8,244 nucleotides of DNA from Bacillota bacterium (GTDB taxonomy: Bacteria > Bacillota > Clostridia > Peptostreptococcales > Anaerovoracaceae), in contig JAEEIC010000286.1 of NCBI GenBank assembly GCA_016281165.1, forward strand, positions 1 through 8,244, given 5' to 3'. The translations under genes and the position numbers were made by a program. Each line of letters starts with the position of its first letter. The first letter of the stretch is position 1. The notes below the pieces were generated by a model. The model searched no databases. It was not told the DNA's origin and worked only from the letters and a program-made list of their open reading frames with translations. Shown here one piece after another: positions 1 through 6,395 of this stretch.

Positions 1-228
1 CATGGCGTTGGTCTCGATGAAGCGGGCGAAGGAATCGTTGAGCCACTCGTAGCCGTCGACGGAATAGGGGTCGATTATGTCGTTGTAGCCTCTGACGTTG
101 CAGGATATGTAGGCAAGACCGTTGTCGACGTAGAAATCCTTGACGTATTTGCTGACGTCTACTCTTTTTTTGCTGAACCTTCTGAGATTCTTCCTCAGTC
201 TCGCGCTCTGTCTTCTTTTCTCAAACAT
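1..228 (-). CDS. Hypothetical protein, N-terminal part (runs off the window)
   Basis: I do not recognise this protein. The window holds its first 76 codons; the rest lies beyond base 1. The frame is open from the ATG at 228 to the edge. The first ~27 residues are very basic (MFEKRRQSARLRKNLRRFSK, then KR), which could contact nucleic acid or membrane phosphates. From about residue 28 the composition changes to a globular, aromatic-rich stretch (YVKDFYVDNGLAYISC, then RGYNDIIDPYSV and EWLNDSFARFIE). There is no signal peptide and no membrane segment. The Shine-Dalgarno is weak (AGAGACAGACC before the ATG), but a good promoter sits just upstream and no other in-frame start fits. Codon use is more AGA/AAA-rich at the beginning than in the neighbouring genes. 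It is separated from the yolD-like gene by about 60 bases and seems to be its own transcription unit. Function unknown. Confidence 0.7.
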   Translation of the reverse strand, partial: MFEKRRQSARLRKNLRRFSKKRVDVSKYVKDFYVDNGLAYISCNVRGYNDIIDPYSVDGYEWLNDSFARFIETNAM

Positions 229-262
229 TGGTCTGTCTCTGGATCGTTATATTTAACAATAT

Positions 263-291
263 ATTCTATAATACCGAGGCCCTGTTTTCAA
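263..291 (-). promoter_or_regulatory. Sigma-A type promoter for the hypothetical gene at 1-228
   Basis: On the minus strand a -35 box TTGAAA (286-291) and a -10 box TAGAAT (263-268) are separated by exactly 17 bases. Each differs from consensus by one base. The surrounding stretch (241-275) is strikingly AT-rich in an otherwise GC-rich window. The predicted transcript would begin near 256 and give a leader of roughly 28 bases before the ATG at 228. The -35 box overlaps the TGA stop of the yolD-like gene, so the intergenic space is fully used. No operator-like dyad is obvious. Seen directly; activity is inferred. Confidence 0.65.
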
Positions 292-755
292 GGTATTTCA
301 AAGGGATCCGGCTCTTCCCCGCCGTCCTCGGAGAGCCTGAATACGGGCGAATCTATGGCGATGATGTCCGCCGCGGGGATCTCGCTGCCGTCCTCCATGA
401 CGAGGGAGCGCCTGAGCCTTGCGAGCTTCGCGATGCGGCCCCTTATGCTCACGTAGCGGCCTCCGGCCTTTCTTTCGTCCTCCACGAAATACGTGATCTC
501 GGCCGCCGGCGCGGAAGGGCCTGCCGATACCAGCAGCCTCATGCGCCTGTCGAGCTCGTCCCTCATCTCGTCGGTAAGGGGCACGCGCCCCTCGGTGAGC
601 CTCGCCGTCTCCTCCACCGCCTCCCCGTAGCCGGTGAGAGCGGCGAAGGGAGCGAACTGGGCCGCCCTGTCGGGGAGCGGCATGGGCCTGCGCCTTGAGG
701 ACACGTGGTGGGGAAGGTCTATGATGTCTTCGTAAGGAAACGCGTCTTCCTTCAT
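288..755 (-). CDS. YolD-like family protein (Y-family polymerase partner)
   Basis: This is a 155-residue soluble protein of the YolD-like family. Residues 8-19 (YEDIIDLPHHVS) and 29-43 (DRAAQFAPFAALTGY) carry the family's N-terminal signature. Residues ~87-135 (ITYFVEDERKAGGRYVSIRG, ending EIPAADIIAID) form the small beta-rich C-terminal part typical of these proteins. The family is found beside UvrX/YqjW-type polymerases in Bacillus and has been described in Pfam as a possible functional counterpart of UmuD, although no protease active site is seen and the biochemical role is not established. The start ATG (753-755) overlaps the polymerase stop codon as ATGA, which indicates translational coupling, and GGAGGG lies 7 bases upstream of it. 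It should be co-transcribed with the polymerase and so be SOS-inducible. The length fits Clostridia homologues. No terminator is visible downstream. Confidence 0.9.
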   Translation of the reverse strand: MKEDAFPYEDIIDLPHHVSSRRRPMPLPDRAAQFAPFAALTGYGEAVEETARLTEGRVPLTDEMRDELDRRMRLLVSAGPSAPAAEITYFVEDERKAGGRYVSIRGRIAKLARLRRSLVMEDGSEIPAADIIAIDSPVFRLSEDGGEEPDPFEIP

Positions 756-2287
756 TTTCTGTGCCCTCCGACCTGGCCGTTGCGCTTGATGGTGGTAGCG
801 CCCTCCTCGAGATTGAGGCCCTTGACGATGGCGTTCTTGCCGTACTTTCTTCTTATGGCGAGCATGGCCTGCTGCATGCTCTTTTCTTCCCTCAGCCTCT
901 CCTCCTCTTCGGCCTTCCTCTTCTCTTCGCCCGCGTAGTCGGTGAACATGCTGAGCTGCTCTTCCCCGCTCTCTTTGGGCGCCCTGCTCTCGGGAAGTGT
1001 GCCGGCGGCGACCACGTAAAGGCGCCTCACGGTGAGCTTTCTGTCGACTATGCGGCAGAAGAGCTCCGCGACCGCCTCCATTATCATCTCCGTCGAGGAG
1101 GTGTAGCGCGAAAGGTTTATGCTGCCGTGGGCGTGGCGGGGCATGAGGCGGCCGTAGAAGTCCGCCGTGAGCTCTCCCTTGTAGGCGGCCTTCCCGTCTT
1201 TGCTCTTGAGGTTCTCGACGTCATATACGACCGTGAGGACTATCTGCTTCGTCAGCAAATCCTTGGCGACCAGATCCATGCTCAGCACCTCGGCCATCTC
1301 CTTGGCGATGAGCAGGGCCTTGTCGAACTCGTAGGGTCCTTCCAGGACCTGGCCGGTGCTGAGGCTGCTGCTCTCGGGCCTGTAGGCTTTGATATCGGCG
1401 ATGGTGCAGGGCTCCCAGCCCCAGGCGTGGTCTATGAGGAGCTCGGCGTTGACGCCGAAGAGGTCGTAGAGCAGCTGCTCGTTGTGATAGTCGGAGGGCT
1501 TTCCCAAAGAGCAGCGGGCGACGTCGCCCATGGTATATATGCCCCGGGACTCGAGCTTCGAGGCGTAGCCCCGCCCCACGCGCCAGAAATCGGTGAGGGG
1601 CCTGTGGGTCCACAGCTGCCTCCTGTACGAAGCCTCGTCGAGCTCGGCGATGCGCACCCCGTCCTTATCGGGCGGCATCTTCTTGGCGACAATGTCCATG
1701 GCGATCTTGGCAAGGTAAAGATTGCTGCCGATGCCGGCGGTGGCAGTGATGGGGGTGTCCTTGAGGACGTCTCTTATCATGGTCATGGCCAGCTCGCGGG
1801 CGTTCATGCCGTAGGTCCTGAGGTAATCGGTCGCGTCGATGAAGACCTCGTCGATGGAATAGACGTGTATGTCCTCGGGGGCGATGTATTTGAGATAGGT
1901 CTGATAGATGGCGGTGCTGCACTGCATATAATGGGCCATGCGGGGCACCGCGACTATGTAATCGAGCTCAAGAGAAGGATCGGCGGCAAGCTCGCTGTAA
2001 AAGCAGGATTTCCCGCTGAATCTGCGGCCGGGAGCCTTCTCCAGCCTCAACGCGTTGATCTCCCTCACCTTCTGCACGACCTCGAAGAGCCTGGGCCTTC
2101 CCGGCACTCCCAGGGATTTGAGCGAGGGAGAGACCGCGAGGCAGATGGTCTTTTCGGTGCGCTCGGCGTCTGCCACCACCAGATTGGCGTCGAGAGGATC
2201 GAGGTCCCTGGCGGCGCACTCCACCGAGGCGTAAAAGGACTTGAGGTCTATGGCTATGCAGCTTCTTTCTTTGGCGCTCTCTCTCAT
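752..2287 (-). CDS. Y-family translesion DNA polymerase (DinB/UmuC/UvrX-like)
   Basis: This error-prone polymerase copies past damaged template bases. All key parts are visible in its 511 residues. Catalytic D14 lies in IAIDLKSFYASVE, where Y19 is at the steric-gate position that excludes ribonucleotides, and the second acidic pair is D146/E147 in YSIDEVFID. TAGIGSNLYLAK (~183-194) belongs to the palm, the thumb follows (~205-290), and the little finger is at ~305-430. QLSMF at 444-448 is a canonical beta-clamp binding motif. It is followed by a charged helix (~453-475) and a conserved tail (RRKYGKNAIVKG, then GGHRK). The DLKSFYASVE and EKTICLAVSPSLK forms are those of the Gram-positive UvrX/YqjW branch rather than classical Pol IV. 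The ATG at 2287 is preceded by GGGAGGG four bases upstream (2291-2297). A LexA box at 2341-2354 points to SOS control. The yolD-like gene overlaps its 3' end. It appears intact. Confidence 0.95.
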   Translation of the reverse strand: MRESAKERSCIAIDLKSFYASVECAARDLDPLDANLVVADAERTEKTICLAVSPSLKSLGVPGRPRLFEVVQKVREINALRLEKAPGRRFSGKSCFYSELAADPSLELDYIVAVPRMAHYMQCSTAIYQTYLKYIAPEDIHVYSIDEVFIDATDYLRTYGMNARELAMTMIRDVLKDTPITATAGIGSNLYLAKIAMDIVAKKMPPDKDGVRIAELDEASYRRQLWTHRPLTDFWRVGRGYASKLESRGIYTMGDVARCSLGKPSDYHNEQLLYDLFGVNAELLIDHAWGWEPCTIADIKAYRPESSSLSTGQVLEGPYEFDKALLIAKEMAEVLSMDLVAKDLLTKQIVLTVVYDVENLKSKDGKAAYKGELTADFYGRLMPRHAHGSINLSRYTSSTEMIMEAVAELFCRIVDRKLTVRRLYVVAAGTLPESRAPKESGEEQLSMFTDYAGEEKRKAEEEERLREEKSMQQAMLAIRRKYGKNAIVKGLNLEEGATTIKRNGQVGGHRK

Positions 2288-2304
2288 GCTCCCTCCCAGC
2301 CTTT

Positions 2305-2333
2305 ATTCTACCACAAAAAAGCGCCGGGAAAAA
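2305..2333 (-). promoter_or_regulatory. Possible promoter of the polymerase-yolD operon (weak)
   Basis: The minus strand has a good -10 hexamer TAGAAT at 2305-2310. The hexamer 17 bases further upstream (2328-2333) reads TTTTTC, a poor -35 that lies inside the loop of the terminator hairpin. Transcription from here would start near 2298 and leave only about 11 bases before the ATG, with the Shine-Dalgarno at the very 5' end. That is tight, so the true promoter may instead lie further upstream near the LexA box. Confidence 0.3.
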
Positions 2334-2341
2334 GCCGGCGC
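2315..2341 (-). terminator. Rho-independent terminator of the exporter/EamA operon
   Basis: On the minus strand a perfect 7-bp GC stem, GCGCCGG / CCGGCGC (2335-2341 with 2321-2327), encloses a 7-base loop and is followed directly by TTTTTT (2315-2320). It lies 46 bases past the EamA stop codon and 34 bases before the polymerase start, so it is well placed to end the long upstream operon. Its outer base touches the LexA box. Termination on the minus strand is strongly supported by the U-tract; a role as a leader attenuator for the polymerase is also possible. Confidence 0.85.
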
Positions 2342-2354
2342 GAACAAAAGTTCT
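2341..2354 (-). promoter_or_regulatory. LexA (SOS) box upstream of the translesion polymerase
   Basis: The plus strand reads CGAACAAAAGTTCT, containing the perfect dyad GAAC-AAAA-GTTC. The Gram-positive LexA/DinR consensus is CGAAC-RNRY-GTTYC; only the spacer's last base and the final base deviate. It is 54 bases upstream of the start of a Y-family polymerase, a common SOS-regulon member in Bacillota. It lies on the far side of the terminator hairpin from the gene. No second copy was noticed in the window. The site is visible; LexA binding is inferred from the consensus and the neighbouring gene. Confidence 0.75.
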
Positions 2355-2386
2355 TTTTTCATGCGGGCGAAAGCCGCGGACGGGTC

Positions 2387-3253
2387 TCAGATGTTCAGGA
2401 AGACCAGGGCGATCATGATGAGGAAGAAGGCGAGCTTCTTTTTGGGGCTCAGCCTCTCCCCGAAGAGGAAGAAGCCGGCGATGAAGAGGGCCATCATGGT
2501 CCCTATGCAGTTGACCGGGAAGGCGACGGTCGCGGGCACGGTAGCCAGCGAAAAGAGCATGAAGCGGGCGGAGAAATAGTTGGGGACGCCGATGATGAGG
2601 CCGGCGATCACGTCTCTTGCCGTTATCCTGCTGCGCCTCATCACGATGACGAGCAGGGTCGAGAGCATGGCGAAGCAGAAGTTGTAGAAGAGGAAATTAT
2701 CCTTGAGGGCGTGGTCCCCCAGCTTGTCGAAGACGCTGGACATCACCTGGGTCATGCCGCTGGAGAAGAGGTTGGCGAAGAGCATCAGCCTGAGGAGCCT
2801 GGGATCCTTCTTCTTTCCCAGCTCCGTGAGGTTCCCCCTGCCCCCGTCGGTGCTTATGACGACGATGGAAGCGATGGCGAGGGCAAAGCCCGCGATCTGC
2901 AGGGCTTTGGGCCTTTCGCCGAACACGGCGACAGCCACGACAGTGGGCACGAGGACCCCCAGCTTGCTGAAGGTAGAGCCCAATATGATGCCGCTGGTGG
3001 CGAAGTTCCACTGCGAGATGGCGAGGCTCACGAGGAAGAACACGCCGCTGACGAAGCCGCAGAGCAGCGTGAAGCCCAGCCCCCCGCCGGCGGGGAACAC
3101 CGGCCCCGCTCCCATGTAGAAGCGCGCCAGGGCGATGCATACTACGTAATTGGCGATGAACATCACCATGCGTTCATGTATGCGGTCCTCGAAGAATCTC
3201 ATGAGCACCGACATAAGAGTGGAACAGATAATGGAAAGCAGAAGATAGAGCAT
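2387..3253 (-). CDS. EamA/DMT-superfamily transporter (10 TM)
   Basis: This 288-residue inner-membrane protein shows the typical ten-helix layout of drug/metabolite transporters, made of two tandem EamA repeats. Hydrophobic segments fall at about 1-20, 28-46, 58-80, 84-110, 117-134, 155-175, 185-205, 214-236, 240-264 and 271-287. Each half ends in the family's FGE turn (AVFGERPKALQIAG at 110-123; FFLFGERLSPKKK at 261-273). DMT proteins export amino acids, nucleosides or other small metabolites with protons, and the substrate cannot be read from sequence. The ATG at 3253 has AAAGGAG four bases upstream, and this Shine-Dalgarno begins inside the TAA stop of the preceding exporter subunit (9-base gap), so the genes are surely co-translated. 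It is the last gene before the terminator at 2315-2341. Because its neighbours are a threonine/serine exporter, an amino-acid export role is plausible but unproven. Confidence 0.9.
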   Translation of the reverse strand: MLYLLLSIICSTLMSVLMRFFEDRIHERMVMFIANYVVCIALARFYMGAGPVFPAGGGLGFTLLCGFVSGVFFLVSLAISQWNFATSGIILGSTFSKLGVLVPTVVAVAVFGERPKALQIAGFALAIASIVVISTDGGRGNLTELGKKKDPRLLRLMLFANLFSSGMTQVMSSVFDKLGDHALKDNFLFYNFCFAMLSTLLVIVMRRSRITARDVIAGLIIGVPNYFSARFMLFSLATVPATVAFPVNCIGTMMALFIAGFFLFGERLSPKKKLAFFLIMIALVFLNI

Positions 3254-3262
3254 GGGTCTCCT

Positions 3263-3715
3263 TTAAGATGCGCTCTTTTTTGAAGCGCGCTGTTTTTTGA
3301 GGCGCGACTCGGCGCCGAAATATGCCCTGACGAGGCTCATCCCCAAAGCGATGGCGATGGCCCAGCTCAGAGTCTCGCTGCCGCGGAGGGCGAGAGCGGC
3401 CCTGTCGCCGTAGACGGCGGCCTGCATGGTGTAGTAGAGGGAGCCGCCCGGGACCAGCGGTACCGCCGAGGGTATGAAGAGCACGGTCGAGGGCAGCTTG
3501 AGCCTTCTGGCCAAAAGCTCGGAATACAGGGCCGCCAGGGCCGACGCCTGCAGCACCGCGGAAAAGACCCCGCAGCCCAGGGCAGCGAAGCCGAGATAAG
3601 CGCCCCAGGCCAGCAGGCCTCCCAGACAGGCGAAGGGCATGAGCTTTTTTCTTTCGTTGAATATCAGGGCGAAGCCCAGGGCGCCCAGAAGGGCCGTGAT
3701 AAGCTGTATGAGCAT
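3263..3715 (-). CDS. Threonine/serine exporter small subunit (ThrE_2/YjjB-like)
   Basis: This 150-residue membrane protein corresponds to the C-terminal half of ThrE exporters (YjjB/DUF3815 type). Four hydrophobic segments are visible: about 1-19, 26-50, 52-68 merging into a basic loop, and 78-130, broken by the hallmark PLVPGGSLYYTM motif (86-97) that sits in a re-entrant or helix-break position. The C-terminus is short and basic (SRLKKQRASKKSAS). In ThrE systems it works with the larger DUF1212 subunit to export threonine/serine or related small molecules across the cytoplasmic membrane; the partner is encoded immediately upstream, three bases away. GAGGGG lies six bases before the ATG (3713-3715), inside the partner's 3' end, supporting coupled synthesis. 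The length matches split homologues. Confidence 0.92.
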   Translation of the reverse strand: MLIQLITALLGALGFALIFNERKKLMPFACLGGLLAWGAYLGFAALGCGVFSAVLQASALAALYSELLARRLKLPSTVLFIPSAVPLVPGGSLYYTMQAAVYGDRAALALRGSETLSWAIAIALGMSLVRAYFGAESRLKKQRASKKSAS

Positions 3716-3718
3716 ACT

Positions 3719-4486
3719 TTACCCCCTCGTGAGCAGCAGAGCCAGCATGAAGCCTCCGGCGATGGCGGCGGCCTTTACGAGGCTCTCGATGAGCCTCATG
3801 GCGCCGCTGATGGTGTCGCCGACCAGAGTGTCCCTGATGGCGATGGTGATGGCGACGCCCGGGATCACCAGCATTATATCCCCTATCATTATCATGCCCG
3901 GGTCGAGCGCGGGGAATATCTTCGAGAGCCCGCCTATGACGGCCCCGGTGACGAAGGAGACCAGCAGGTTGAAGATCGCGGCTCCCGGGATGTACCTGCT
4001 GCATTTGAGCTGCAGGAGACAGACCAGGGCGCCTATGGCCGCGGCGGCGGCGCCGTCCCAGAGGCTGCCGCCGAAGAAGACCGCGAAGGCCCCGCTGGCC
4101 AGCATGCTGCCAAGATAGAGCTTTCCGGCAGCGGGAACGAGGGACGAGGCTTCATCCAGCCGGGCCCGGAGCTCCTTCAGGGGCAGAGGTGAGGCGCAGC
4201 ATTCCCTGCTCAGCTCGTTCAGAGCCTCGAGCATGGTGAAATCGTTGCCCCCCGAGCCCTCTATGCGCCTGGTCTGGGTCACCACCGTCCCGTCGCCGAA
4301 GCCGGCGGTGAGGACGATGCTGGAGGTGATGACGAAGGCGTCCATGTGGGGCGCCCCGTAGGCTCTGCCCATGCGGCTGAGGCTGTCTTCAACCCTGCTC
4401 ACCTCGGCGCCGCTTTTGAGCATCATCTCGCCCATGTCCAGCAGAAGGCGCAGAAACAGATTTTGATCGTTGTTCGTCTTAAGCAT
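3719..4486 (-). CDS. Threonine/serine exporter large subunit (ThrE_1/DUF1212, YjjP-like)
   Basis: This is the larger half of the split ThrE exporter, 255 residues from the ATG at 4486. A soluble N-terminal domain (~1-115) starts with the family signature LLLDMGEMMLKSGAEVSRVE and has the following MDAFVITSSIVLT strand. About five membrane helices follow (~122-140, 144-162, 168-187, 195-218, 233-254), with the diagnostic GDIMLVIPGVAITIAIRDTL and GDTISGAMR motifs between the last two. It pairs with the YjjB-like subunit three bases downstream. An alternative TTG start at 4510 would add eight residues (MGGTRGKK). It directly follows an in-frame TAG that is also the stop of the upstream lipoprotein gene. 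Neither start has a clear Shine-Dalgarno; I prefer ATG because the known family N-terminus begins nearby. A GC-rich hairpin precedes the ATG and covers the TTG. Confidence 0.92.
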   Translation of the reverse strand: MLKTNNDQNLFLRLLLDMGEMMLKSGAEVSRVEDSLSRMGRAYGAPHMDAFVITSSIVLTAGFGDGTVVTQTRRIEGSGGNDFTMLEALNELSRECCASPLPLKELRARLDEASSLVPAAGKLYLGSMLASGAFAVFFGGSLWDGAAAAAIGALVCLLQLKCSRYIPGAAIFNLLVSFVTGAVIGGLSKIFPALDPGMIMIGDIMLVIPGVAITIAIRDTLVGDTISGAMRLIESLVKAAAIAGGFMLALLLTRG

Positions 4487-4493
4487 CTTTTTG

Positions 4494-4524
4494 CCGCGGG
4501 TCCCGCCCAAAGGCGCCCGCGCGG
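4494..4524 (-). other. GC-rich stem-loop between the lipoprotein gene and thrE_1
   Basis: The junction folds into an imperfect hairpin. CCGC-GGG (4494-4500) pairs with CCC-(GC bulge)-GCGG (4516-4524). Inside it CGCC (4504-4507) pairs with GGCG (4512-4515) around a four-base loop, with a three-base bulge. It ends 8 bases before the preferred ATG and includes the alternative TTG start. There is no U-tract on either strand, so it is not a standard terminator. It could protect or process the mRNA, or dampen exporter translation; this is inference. Confidence 0.4.
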
Positions 4525-4525
4525 T

Positions 4526-6394
4526 CTAAAACATCTCGCTGAAGCCTGTCCGTTCGAGGGATATCAGGACGCATTCCTCGGAGCCGTCCGCTATGAAGTA
4601 TATGGCGGTATCCTGCCCCTTCGCGTCCTTCCCGATCGCTTCTATCACCCGGCAGCGCCCGTAGGCAGTGCAGGCGCGGAGATGGTCTACATAAATGTTT
4701 TTACAGTAAAATCCCTCGATCTTAACCTTGTGCCCGTCATCGTTCGGGTCGGCATCAAAGCCGCACGAAGCAGCCGGCCTTCCGTTCAGCGAAAGGCGCA
4801 GCTCGCCGCCCTCGAGCGCGATCTCGGCGTCGGCGAAGGAGCCGGTGCCGCTGTAGGTATCCTGAAGGCTGTCGGTCCAGTAGTAAGGGACTTCCCTGGC
4901 GGCCCCTCCCGTGCTGTGAGAGCTTTTGGGAGGCTCAGGCCTTTCCCAGAAAGACGCCGCGGGCTTCGCGTCTCCCTTCGCCGCCTCGCAGCCGGGCGGG
5001 AAGCTCGGATGCTCCTCATCCTCTCTGTAATAGTCGGGCAGCGTTTCTTTGAAGGAGACCGAACTGACGCCGCTGCCCTCAAAGGCTCTCATGCCTATGC
5101 TCTCAAGGCCGCTCCCGCACTTGACGGAGGTCAGGCCCGCGCAGTTTCGAAAGCTGCGTCCGCCCAGCGAGACGAGGCCGTCCGGCAGGCTGAGGACGCC
5201 CGAAAGAGAGGTACAGCCCGAGAAGGCCCCGCTCTTTATATTGAGAAGACCGCTGCCGAGGCTGAGACCTCTAAGGCCCGAGCAGCCCGTGAAGCTCATC
5301 TCCCCTATCGAGCTCACGCTGTCCGGGATCGCGAGCGCGCCCGTAAGGGACGAGCAGCCGGCGAACGCCGAATCGCCGATGACTTTAAGTCCTTGCGGAA
5401 GAACGAGCTCCCCCGCGATGGAGGAGCAGCCGCTGAAGGCGTCCTTTCCGATGTATTCGAGCCCGCCGGGAAGGGTCAGGGCCTCGAAGCCGCAGCCGCT
5501 GAAGCAGTTGTCGTTTACGATCCACAGCGAAGGCGGCAGCTCAAGGGCGCCGTTCATCCTTTCGCAGCCGCTGAAGGCGTATCTTTCGATCTCTTCCACG
5601 TCGCCCTCGAAGATGAGGGAGCCGCTGAAGCCGCAGTTCCTGAAGGCGAACTCCTCTATGCACCTGACAGAGGCCGGGATCGTGAGGCCTCCCGTAAAGC
5701 CCTCGCAGAGGGTGAAGCAGTCGAAGGGTATCTTCGTCAGGGCAGGCGAAAGGACGAGCTCTCCGTCGAAGCCCTTGCAGTAGCCGAAGCAGTAGTCCCC
5801 GATCTCGGCAAGGCCGGAAGGCAGGATCAGATCGCCGCTGAAGCCTTCGCAGTAGACGAAGGCCGTGCGGCCCATGCTCTTTAGGTCCGCGGGCAGCTCG
5901 AGCTCGCCCGTGAAGCCGCAGGAGCCGAAGGCCTCGACGCCGATATAGGTGACGCCGGAGGGAAGCTCGAGCCTCCCGTCAAAGCCTTTGCAGTTCGTGA
6001 AGCAGTAGTCGGGTATCTCCGTGACCCCCGCGGGGATCTTAAGATCTCCCGAAAGACCGCCGCAGCCGTAGAAGGCGAAGGTCCCGAGCGAGGTGAGGGT
6101 CGAGGGAAGCTCAAGGCTCCCTTCCAGCTCGTGATGTCCGTAGAAGGCGGAATCGCTGACGGAGGTCACGCCCTCTTCTATCACCAGTTTCCTGATGTCG
6201 TAGTCCCGCCAGAGGAACCTCTCGGCCTGCATGGGACCGCTGCCGCTTATGGTGAGGACCTTCCCTCTCCTCTCGTAGGTCCAGCTCACGCTCTCGCCGA
6301 GCTTTCCCTCGACGGGAAGGCTGTCTTTCGCGCAGCCGAAAAGGGAGAGGACCAGTCCCAGTATGATCGCGGCGGCCAGTACCCTCATCGCCAT
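4526..6394 (-). CDS. BspA-type leucine-rich-repeat lipoprotein
   Basis: A 622-residue exported protein. Residues 1-21 form a lipoprotein signal: M1-A2-M3-R4, a hydrophobic core, and LSLFGC with C21 as the likely lipidated cysteine (F at -2 is unusual). Residues ~31-66 resemble the lead-in of BspA-like proteins (SVSWTYERRGKVLTISGSG). About 16 LRR_5 repeats follow (67-449), each near LxLPxxLxxIGxxxFxxCxxLxG. After a Pro/Ser-rich linker (478-500) comes a ~120-residue domain I do not recognise, with five cysteines (544, 564, 576, 581, 608). BspA-type proteins display repeats at the surface for binding host or bacterial ligands, so adhesion or sensing is the usual guess. The start is one base after the upstream reductase stop; the Shine-Dalgarno is weak (GAAG), so translation may rely on coupling. 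M3 at 6388 is an alternative start. It shares its frame with the downstream exporter gene, separated by TAG. Confidence 0.92.
   Translation of the reverse strand: MAMRVLAAAIILGLVLSLFGCAKDSLPVEGKLGESVSWTYERRGKVLTISGSGPMQAERFLWRDYDIRKLVIEEGVTSVSDSAFYGHHELEGSLELPSTLTSLGTFAFYGCGGLSGDLKIPAGVTEIPDYCFTNCKGFDGRLELPSGVTYIGVEAFGSCGFTGELELPADLKSMGRTAFVYCEGFSGDLILPSGLAEIGDYCFGYCKGFDGELVLSPALTKIPFDCFTLCEGFTGGLTIPASVRCIEEFAFRNCGFSGSLIFEGDVEEIERYAFSGCERMNGALELPPSLWIVNDNCFSGCGFEALTLPGGLEYIGKDAFSGCSSIAGELVLPQGLKVIGDSAFAGCSSLTGALAIPDSVSSIGEMSFTGCSGLRGLSLGSGLLNIKSGAFSGCTSLSGVLSLPDGLVSLGGRSFRNCAGLTSVKCGSGLESIGMRAFEGSGVSSVSFKETLPDYYREDEEHPSFPPGCEAAKGDAKPAASFWERPEPPKSSHSTGGAAREVPYYWTDSLQDTYSGTGSFADAEIALEGGELRLSLNGRPAASCGFDADPNDDGHKVKIEGFYCKNIYVDHLRACTAYGRCRVIEAIGKDAKGQDTAIYFIADGSEECVLISLERTGFSEMF
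5048..6196 (-). repeat. About 16 tandem LRR_5 (BspA) repeats within the lipoprotein gene
   Basis: Protein-level repeat of 23-25 residues (69-75 bp), mostly 24, residues 67-449. The core is a strand (ELELP, DLKIP, ALAIP), a turn (xxLxxIG), then an aromatic-Cys segment (AFSGC, CFTNC, SFTGC) and a loop ending in G. Repeats 3 and 6 share a distinct variant (DYCFTNCKGFDG and DYCFGYCKGFDG), and repeats 4, 8 and 10 are one residue shorter with CGF. Copies have diverged at DNA level, so it is not a simple satellite. Confidence 0.9.
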
Positions 6395-6395
6395 C

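Noticed and set aside
2342..2359. Plus-strand hairpin GAAC-AAAA-GTTC followed by TTTTTT as a terminator
   Set aside because: The stem is only four base pairs and no plus-strand gene ends here; the dyad fits a LexA box far better.
761..3283. Very long plus-strand open frame (840 codons) opposite the polymerase and EamA genes
   Set aside because: It crosses two well-supported genes and their intergenic terminator, and its translation is a low-complexity mix of G, H, E, A and V with no recognisable motif. It is explained by GC-rich codons on the opposite strand.
4346..5884. Plus-strand open frame of 512 codons opposite the exporter and LRR lipoprotein genes
   Set aside because: It mirrors the LRR repeat codons and the ThrE gene, has Ala/Arg/Glu-rich composition and no domain signature.
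5048..6196. Regularly spaced similar DNA units as a CRISPR array or satellite
   Set aside because: The units are diverged, keep the reading frame and translate to LRR_5 repeats; there are no identical repeats with unique spacers.
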